Origin: Hyphomicrobium sp.
Lineage (GTDB): Bacteria; Pseudomonadota; Alphaproteobacteria; Rhizobiales; Hyphomicrobiaceae
NCBI GenBank assembly: GCA_016716675.1
Contig: JADJVG010000008.1
Coordinates: forward strand, 62,001 to 126,000
Direction of reading: 5' to 3'
DNA length: 64,000 nucleotides
In this document: positions 58,648 to 64,000 of the stretch, in pieces
Position numbering within the stretch: position 1 is the stretch's first letter
How the letters are laid out: the number at the start of each line of letters is the position of its first letter
Position numbers and translations under genes: made by a program
Notes under the pieces: generated by a model
What the model saw: only the letters and a program-made list of their open reading frames with translations
Told to the model about the DNA's origin: nothing
The model's database searches: none

Positions 58648-59365
58648 TGCTCTGGTTCAGAATTTTGTAGTTTGGTTGACCTGTGGGTAGATGCACCACA
58701 GACACGCCCGCATGCCGACAAGTTTGATTTTTATCAAGAAAAACATGGCTATATGCACGTTGTGTGAACACTGTTTCAACACACATCGTGACGTAAAGGT
58801 CACTGCAAAGCAGTTCTTGCAAAGATCTTAATGATCTGGCACCAATCACCCTTGTAAAATTGGGATTACGGTACTTCCGCAAGAATTTCGACCGCGTACT
58901 TCGTTGATGTGAATTTTGACCAGGTGCACGGACGTATGTGATCCTGCGCTATTGGGCCCGCCGCAAAGCCTGATAGCGTGGGGATTGATCGGCCCAAGTG
59001 GCTCGAAGAGTGGCCTCCTCGCTAGGCTACAGGGGATCGATCTAACAGGCTGGGTGGGGGACAACGCCCTCTTTGAACCTCGCCCGGTTTTGACCAGGGT
59101 CTTGAGACTATCTCGGAACGATTTACCCCGCTGCCGAGTTTGTTTCGGACCCTGGTCTCCGCCACTCTTTTGGCGTTAAGGTTTTTTGGGACGTCGGCTA
59201 TCGCGTCCCGTTCCAACCCCACATGTCCGCAACCGAGCACTGGCTGTATCGCGCGGCAGCACGACCTTGTGCTGCGCGGGGCGAAGTGAGCGTTGAAAGT
59301 GGGGGAGCAAGCATGGAAACAAACGCAAATCCGGCCTAGAGCTCGGAAAAGGCTGGCAAACAGCC
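58648..59365. other. 718-bp gap between pleD and rpmG with no recognised gene
   Basis: Several short ORFs occur on both strands, none with a ribosome binding site or familiar product. The left part is AT-rich and holds a perfect FNR/FixK box (58724-58737), a hairpin GTGAC-N6-GTCAC (58788-58803) and other short inverted repeats. The right part is GC-rich. A small RNA is possible; I could not match it to a known family. Confidence 0.4.
58724..58737. promoter_or_regulatory. Perfect FNR/FixK-type box
   Basis: TTGAT-TTTT-ATCAA is an exact match to the FNR/FixK consensus. TATATG at 58750-58755 could be a -10 to its right, though the spacing is shorter than for a class II promoter. No recognised gene follows in either direction. 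Confidence 0.55.
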
Positions 59366-59367
59366 TT
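59345..59367 (-). terminator. Terminator of rpmG
   Basis: On the minus strand AAGGCTG-TTTGC-CAGCCTT then TTCC: a 7-bp stem that overlaps the last codon region of rpmG. The T tail is short. Confidence 0.65.
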
Positions 59368-59533
59368 ACTTGATCTTCGTTTCCTTGAATTCGACGTGCT
59401 TGCGCACGACGGGGTCGTACTTCTTGAAGACCAGCTTCTCGGTCGACGTGCGCGGGTTCTTCTTGGTGACGTAGAAGAAGCCTGTGCCTGCCGAAGACAG
59501 GAGCTTGATCTTTTGGGTGACAGGCTTTGCCAT
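59366..59533 (-). CDS. rpmG: 50S ribosomal protein L33
   Basis: 55-residue ribosomal protein of the large subunit. Reads MAKPVTQKIKLLSSAGTGFF, then YVTKKNPRTSTEKLVFKKYD and PVVRKHVEFKETKIK. This is the zinc-free L33 form with no Cys-x-x-Cys pairs. The position after the rnr/NUDIX genes is the usual one in this order. Confidence 0.97.
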   Translation of the reverse strand: MAKPVTQKIKLLSSAGTGFFYVTKKNPRTSTEKLVFKKYDPVVRKHVEFKETKIK

Positions 59534-59607
59534 GGCGTATTGGCCTCAGTTAATGGGCGCGAAGATTATGGGAATGAGCGCGCACCATACTGATCAAATA
59601 TGCACTG

Positions 59608-60336
59608 TCAAAGCTGAGGGTCGGCATCGGGCCACGGCCAGGTGGCTCTGATCAGCGACCGCCGGTATCCGCCAACAGCCTGAAAGTAGAATGGAATGAG
59701 CGGGGACTTGGCGCCGGGCGGTGCGTTGATCACCGTTGCGACATCATCGACGATCAACCGGGTAATGATCGGCAGGTCGAGGACCCGTACTTCGCGCAGC
59801 GTAAACCATGCGATATCGAGCAGTTCACCATCCGGTTTGCCGGACAGTGGCCGTTTGCAATCCCAGTCCGCCAGGTAGAACCAAGTGTCGAAGCGCCGGG
59901 GCAACCCAGGTGGCGTAATCGCACGCGCCAGGGGTTTCAGCAGGTTCAGGGCAGGTGGGATGAAGCGCTCGGCAAACGCCGCCTGCGGGGCACCCAGGGG
60001 CACTTCTGGTGCGGCTGCCGGTGGCGCCTCGGTGGCGACGAGAATGCCAGCCTCCTCAAAGGTCTCGCGAACGGCGGCGTAGGCATAAGGCAGATGGCCG
60101 GCGACCGTCGGTGAGAGGTTTCTGGACGCTGCTACAACCCCTGAGATCTCGCGGTCGGCATCATCAACGCGACCGCCGGGGAACACCCATTTGTTGGGCA
60201 GGAAGGCTTGGCTCGGCAAACGCCGGCCCATCAACAGGCGCGGCGCAGCTTGGCTTCGATCGATGAGAATGAGGCATGCGGCATCGCGCACCGGCGGTTC
60301 AAGATGCCCGGCATTCGGGTCGGTAGGCAATGACAT
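59608..60336 (-). CDS. NUDIX hydrolase
   Basis: 242-residue NUDIX protein, probably a pyrophosphohydrolase of the NUDT19/RppH-like COG0494 group. The start of the NUDIX box (WVFPGGRVDDADRE) and its catalytic part (AVRETFEEAGIL) are separated by an insertion of about 24 residues, a known variant in this subgroup. It is 9 bp from the DUF983 gene stop and on the same strand. Confidence 0.9.
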   Translation of the reverse strand: MSLPTDPNAGHLEPPVRDAACLILIDRSQAAPRLLMGRRLPSQAFLPNKWVFPGGRVDDADREISGVVAASRNLSPTVAGHLPYAYAAVRETFEEAGILVATEAPPAAAPEVPLGAPQAAFAERFIPPALNLLKPLARAITPPGLPRRFDTWFYLADWDCKRPLSGKPDGELLDIAWFTLREVRVLDLPIITRLIVDDVATVINAPPGAKSPLIPFYFQAVGGYRRSLIRATWPWPDADPQL

Positions 60337-60345
60337 GATGCGGAC

Positions 60346-60807
60346 TTAGGGTGTGGTGGCCGGCTTCGGTTCCGTCGGTACCAAATCGGCGCCTTCAAAT
60401 GCGCCGGAACCAAAGCCGTGCATGCGGTTCGCCCATTGATAGCCGATCAATGCGCCTTTGACACGCGGCAGAATCCACAGGCTCAGCAAGACCGTGAGCG
60501 GCAGCCAGAACGCAAGCTGCATCCAGATGGGGGGCGAGAAATTCTGTTCGGCGAACAGGATGCCGAACACCACGATGTGACCGACGATGGTCATCGTGAA
60601 ATACGGCGGCGCATCATCGGCGCGTTGGTGATGCAGCTCTTGCCCACACGAAGGGCAGGCGTCGTTGACCTTCAGGTAGCTCGAATACAGCGCACCCGTC
60701 GCGCATGACGGGCACCGCTGCTTCCAGCCACGCTTGAGCGATGTCAGAACCTCGCGCTCGGTCGCGATCTGGGCGGTGGAGTCCGAGGTGGTTTTGATGA
60801 CTGTCAT
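60346..60807 (-). CDS. DUF983 zinc-ribbon membrane protein
   Basis: 153 residues. RCPSCATG and CPSCGQEL form a four-Cys zinc ribbon near the N-terminus. Two transmembrane helices follow (YFTMTIVGHIVVFGILF; WMQLAFWLPLTVLLSLWILP). This is the DUF983 family. ATG 60807 is preferred over a TTG at 60843. Lies between rnr and the NUDIX gene in a conserved group. Function unknown. Confidence 0.9.
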   Translation of the reverse strand: MTVIKTTSDSTAQIATEREVLTSLKRGWKQRCPSCATGALYSSYLKVNDACPSCGQELHHQRADDAPPYFTMTIVGHIVVFGILFAEQNFSPPIWMQLAFWLPLTVLLSLWILPRVKGALIGYQWANRMHGFGSGAFEGADLVPTEPKPATTP

Positions 60808-60864
60808 GACCGCCAATGTCGCCCCGAGTTTGATCCTGGTCAAGTGTATCGGGAGCCGCAGGCC

Positions 60865-63162
60865 TCACCGCCCGCGACGGAAGCCGCCCTTGCTGCCCCG
60901 GCCTTTGCCGGCGCCGAGGCGCTGGCGCGGGATTTTGCCGCCACCTGCCTTGAAGCCGCCGAAGTGGCCTTTGCTGCCCGGCGACAGCATTTCGAAGCGC
61001 AGCGCGCCGGCCGATGGCACGACTTCAAGCAGGCGAACCTCGACGACGTCGCCGAGGCGATAGCCTTCGCCGCTTTTCGCGCCGACCAGGGCATGGGCCG
61101 CTTCAACGTGGTGGAAGTAATCGTTGCCGAGCGAGCCGATCGGAATATAGCCGTCGGCGCCGGTGTCTTTCAGGCGCACGAAAAGTCCTGAGCGCGTGAC
61201 GCCGGAAATGCGGGCCGCGAAGCTTGCGCCGATGCGATCGGCGAGGTGGTTGGCAATCAGCCGATCGGTTGTTTCGCGTTCCGCCGCCATGGCGCGGCGC
61301 TCGGTATCGGAAATCGCTTTCGCCACTGCAGCCAGACGCGGAATGTCTTCGTCGCGCATGGCGCCGTCGCCGAGCTTTAAGGCGCGCACCAGCGCGCGGT
61401 GCACGAGCAGATCGGCATAGCGGCGGATGGGCGACGTAAAATGCGCGTACTTCGCGAGGTTCAGTCCGAAGTGACCGATGTTCTTCGGCGCGTATTCGGC
61501 TTGGCTCTGCGAGCGCAGAATAACTTCGTTGATGAGTTCGGGAACCGGAAGATCCTTGGCTTTCGCAAGGATGACGTTGAACGCTTCGGGCTTCAGCGTG
61601 CCGAGGTGCGGCACCTTCATGTCGAGGGTGTCGAGGAAATCCTTGAGGCCCTTCAATTTTTCCGGGCTTGGCGCGTCGTGGATGCGGTAGACGAGTTCGG
61701 TCTTTTTAGCTTCCAGCGTTTCGGCGGCTGAGACGTTCGCCTGAATCATAAACTCTTCGATAAGCCGGTGCGCATCGAGCCGTTCGGGCGTGACGACGTT
61801 GGCAACGCGGCCCTTGTCGTCGAGCACGATTTTGCGCTCGGGCAGATCGAGGTCGAGTGGTCCGCGCCGTTCGCGCGCTGCGTTGACGGCGGCATAGGCG
61901 GCCCACAGCGGCTTCAGCGCTTTCTCCATCAGCGGCAGGCATTTCTCCGACGGATTGCCGTCGATGGCTGCTTGCGCTTCCTGATACGAGAGCTTGGCGT
62001 GCGACTTCATCATCGCGCGCATGAACAGTTGGCTGATTTTGTCGCCGTGCTTGTCGAAGATCATCCGGACGGCGAGACAGGGGCGCTCCTCGCCTTCGCG
62101 CAGCGAGCATAAGTCGTTGGAAATCTTCTCGGGCAGCATCGGCACAACGCGGTCGGGGAAATACACCGAGTTGCCGCGCAGTTCGGCTTCGCGGTCGAGC
62201 TTGCTGCCGGGGCGGATGTAGTGAGCGACATCGGCAATGGCGACGATCACGCTCCACCCGCCGTCATTTTTGCCACTGTTGTCGGGTTCGGCGTAGACGG
62301 CGTCGTCGTGGTCGCGGGCGTCAGCCGGGTCGATGGTGATCAGTGGGATAGTGCGCAGATCGGTGCGCCCGTCCATCGTCGGCGGCTCGAGCGTCTCGCA
62401 TTCCGCGATGACGGCTTCCGGGAAATCCTCGGGGATGCCGTGTGCGTGAATGGCGATCAGCGAGACTTGGCGTTGGTCGTCGGGGTTGCCGAGACTTTCG
62501 AGAATAACGGCGCGCGGCGTTGCAAACCGGCCGCGGCGGACGAGTTCGAAGCGTACCAAATCGCCGTCGCTCGCCTTGCCGTCGTCATCGGGCAGGATCG
62601 GCCAGCTTTTCATTTCCTTACGATCGATCGGCTCGATGGTGCCGCCGCCGCGTTTCGAAGCGCGATAGATGCCGAGCACGCGGCGCTTCTCGCGCGGCAG
62701 CTTCTTGATCGGGCTGGCGTCATAGGATGCGGGACCGGCGTCGCGCGGTAGTTTTGTCAGGCGCACGAGCACGCGATCGCCGATGCCGATGTCGGCATCG
62801 GTGCCCGAGCCTTCGACGATCAGGCGCACAATAGGGCGTTTGCCGTCGTCTTCTTCCCAATGCAGAGGTTTGCCGACGAGATCTCCGTCGCGATCGCGCC
62901 CGGTGATTTCAAGCGTCGTGACGGGCGGTAGCTTGCCCTTCTCGCGCAGGTCTTTCTTGTTGCCGGCGAGCGTGCCTTCTTCCGCCATTTCGGCGAGCAG
63001 CCGCTTCAGCGCAATCTTCGCGCCGCCCGAGATGCCGAACGCGCGCGCGATTTCGCGCTTGCCCGCCTTGCCCTGCGACGTGTTGATGAAATCGAGGATC
63101 TGCTTTTTGCTCGGCAGGCCCCCGTTCGCGGGATCGCGCGCTTTCTTAGGGGGGCGGGCCAC
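60865..63162 (-). CDS. rnr: Ribonuclease R
   Basis: 765-residue 3'-5' exoribonuclease that degrades structured RNA. An N-terminal helix-turn-helix/cold-shock region leads to the RNB catalytic domain, with TIDPADARDHDDAVYAE (the catalytic Asp cluster) and FPDRVVPMLPEKISNDLCSL, then SPIRRYADLLVHRAL. An S1 domain (about 650-730: ARISGVTRSGLFVRLKDTGADGYIP) and a Gly/Lys/Arg-rich tail complete it. It follows topA by 55 bp. Confidence 0.97.
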   Translation of the reverse strand: MARPPKKARDPANGGLPSKKQILDFINTSQGKAGKREIARAFGISGGAKIALKRLLAEMAEEGTLAGNKKDLREKGKLPPVTTLEITGRDRDGDLVGKPLHWEEDDGKRPIVRLIVEGSGTDADIGIGDRVLVRLTKLPRDAGPASYDASPIKKLPREKRRVLGIYRASKRGGGTIEPIDRKEMKSWPILPDDDGKASDGDLVRFELVRRGRFATPRAVILESLGNPDDQRQVSLIAIHAHGIPEDFPEAVIAECETLEPPTMDGRTDLRTIPLITIDPADARDHDDAVYAEPDNSGKNDGGWSVIVAIADVAHYIRPGSKLDREAELRGNSVYFPDRVVPMLPEKISNDLCSLREGEERPCLAVRMIFDKHGDKISQLFMRAMMKSHAKLSYQEAQAAIDGNPSEKCLPLMEKALKPLWAAYAAVNAARERRGPLDLDLPERKIVLDDKGRVANVVTPERLDAHRLIEEFMIQANVSAAETLEAKKTELVYRIHDAPSPEKLKGLKDFLDTLDMKVPHLGTLKPEAFNVILAKAKDLPVPELINEVILRSQSQAEYAPKNIGHFGLNLAKYAHFTSPIRRYADLLVHRALVRALKLGDGAMRDEDIPRLAAVAKAISDTERRAMAAERETTDRLIANHLADRIGASFAARISGVTRSGLFVRLKDTGADGYIPIGSLGNDYFHHVEAAHALVGAKSGEGYRLGDVVEVRLLEVVPSAGALRFEMLSPGSKGHFGGFKAGGGKIPRQRLGAGKGRGSKGGFRRGR

Positions 63163-63217
63163 CGGATTTGTCTCTCTCGTTCGGGATCAGGCCATCAGTG
63201 TCAGGCCATGACATCGG

Positions 63218-64000
63218 TCACGCCTTTGCCTTGGCGGTTTTTTTAGCGGCAGGCTTTTTTGCAGCAGGCTTTTTGGCGGCTGCTTTCGTAGCCGGTGCTT
63301 TCTTGGCAGGTGCAGCTGCTTTCACCGGCTTGGCACTTGCTTCGCTTGCGGGCTTGGCAGCCTTCGGCGCGGCCTTGGCTTTGGCGGGTGCTTTGGCGCC
63401 GCGCTTGGCTTTCTTGCCGCCGCCGTTGGCGATGCGCTCGGCAATCAGCGCGATCGCTTCATCGACCGTTAGATCTTCCGGCTTCTTGGATTTCGGCACC
63501 GTCGCGTTGACTTTGTTGTGCGTGACGTACGGCCCGTAGCGGCCTTCGAGCACCTGGATCTTGCCGCCTTCGACAGGGTGTTCGCCAAGATCTTTAAGAA
63601 CCGTCGCTGCTTGACGCTGGAAGCGGCTCTTGCCGCCGCCGGCGCGCTTTTCAGCAAGCAGCGTCACCGCGCGGTTGAGACCGATGGTGAAGACCTCTTC
63701 CATGTTCTCGAGGTTGGCGTATGTGCCGTCATGCAGAATGAACGGCCCGTAGCGGCCAAGGCTGGCGGTGATCGGCGTTGCTGTTTCCGGGTGGATGCCG
63801 ACGTCGCGCGGCAACGACAAAAGCTGCAGCGCGCGCTCAAGATCGAGCGTCGCCGCATCAACGCCTTTCGGCAGGCTCGAACGCTTGGGCTTTTCATCGC
63901 CCTCGGCTTCGCCAAGCTGCACATAAGGGCCAAAGCGGCCGTTGCGCAGCGTCACCGCAACGCCGTCATCGTTATATCCGAGCACTTTGCCGTCGAGTGC
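63218..64000 (-). CDS. topA: DNA topoisomerase I, C-terminal part (start outside window)
   Basis: The frame stays open to the window's end, so this is the last 260 residues of TopA. C-terminal topoisomerase repeats are visible: LRNGRFGPYVQLGE, ASLGRYGPFILHDGTYANL and EGRYGPYVTHNKVNATVPK. A Lys/Ala/Pro-rich tail of about 70 residues follows, as usual in alphaproteobacteria. The enzyme relaxes negative supercoils. The catalytic Tyr lies outside the window. Confidence 0.95.
   Translation of the reverse strand, partial: ALDGKVLGYNDDGVAVTLRNGRFGPYVQLGEAEGDEKPKRSSLPKGVDAATLDLERALQLLSLPRDVGIHPETATPITASLGRYGPFILHDGTYANLENMEEVFTIGLNRAVTLLAEKRAGGGKSRFQRQAATVLKDLGEHPVEGGKIQVLEGRYGPYVTHNKVNATVPKSKKPEDLTVDEAIALIAERIANGGGKKAKRGAKAPAKAKAAPKAAKPASEASAKPVKAAAPAKKAPATKAAAKKPAAKKPAAKKTAKAKA

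Noticed and set aside
58648..59365. Known ncRNA (RNase P RNA, tmRNA, 6S or SRP RNA) in the gap
   Set aside because: None of their conserved core sequences is present by eye.

Overview
The window is GC-rich, densely coded DNA from an alphaproteobacterium, most likely of the order Hyphomicrobiales (Rhizobiales). Three things point there. The block topA-rnr-DUF983-NUDIX-rpmG followed by pleD-divK-DUF3572 is typical of the group. So are EipB (DUF1849), a COG3146 acyltransferase and a SUF operon led by an Rrf2/IscR regulator behind an Irr-type iron control element. I found no rRNA, tRNA, insertion sequence, prophage or CRISPR array. The genus cannot be named from this sequence alone.

Layout. 0-3.3 kb: an SbcD-like nuclease and a YhaN-like ATPase. 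3.3-11.3 kb: bactofilin, a Bcp peroxiredoxin, a giant AsmA-like envelope protein, tyrS, anmK and a small membrane protein. 11.4-20.0 kb: a hydrolase, then the SUF operon (Rrf2/cysteine desulfurase, sufB, sufC, sufD, sufS, sufT, sufA-like). 20-24.6 kb: TfoX-like protein, cytochrome b561, RhlE-type helicase, aquaporin Z and a small ORF. 24.6-38 kb: parE, a poorly conserved stretch, panC, putA, a D,D-carboxypeptidase with a SPOR domain, and clpS-clpA. 38.3-46.7 kb: an accessory stretch with lower GC by eye, holding unknown membrane proteins, a hybrid histidine kinase paired with a membrane-anchored substrate-binding protein, a DUF4274 protein, an NAD(P)-binding protein, an outer-membrane barrel and a relic gene. 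46.7-51.8 kb: HIT protein, COG3146 protein, M48 protease, GDPD, RidA and EipB. 51.9-56.3 kb: modABC converging on modE and a SulP transporter. 56.4-64 kb: DUF3572, divK-pleD, rpmG, NUDIX, DUF983, rnr and the 3' end of topA.

Main observations. (1) Between about 2.3 and 20.3 kb many genes, including sufB and sufC, carry single-base indels. Most sit in short homopolymers and several occur in compensating pairs. This looks like uncorrected sequencing error rather than gene decay. (2) The IscR-like regulator is fused in frame to a class I cysteine desulfurase. (3) A near-consensus Irr/ICE operator lies at the SUF promoter. (4) A two-gene unit encodes a membrane-anchored NMT1/THI5-like binding protein and a hybrid histidine kinase, with no ABC transporter partner; this is the best candidate here for an undescribed sensory system. 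(5) A SulP transporter is co-directional with a minimal ModE opposite modABC. (6) A perfect FNR/FixK box sits in a 718-bp gap with no recognised gene. (7) A 21-codon relic of the nearby NAD(P)-binding gene lies on the far side of the outer-membrane protein gene.
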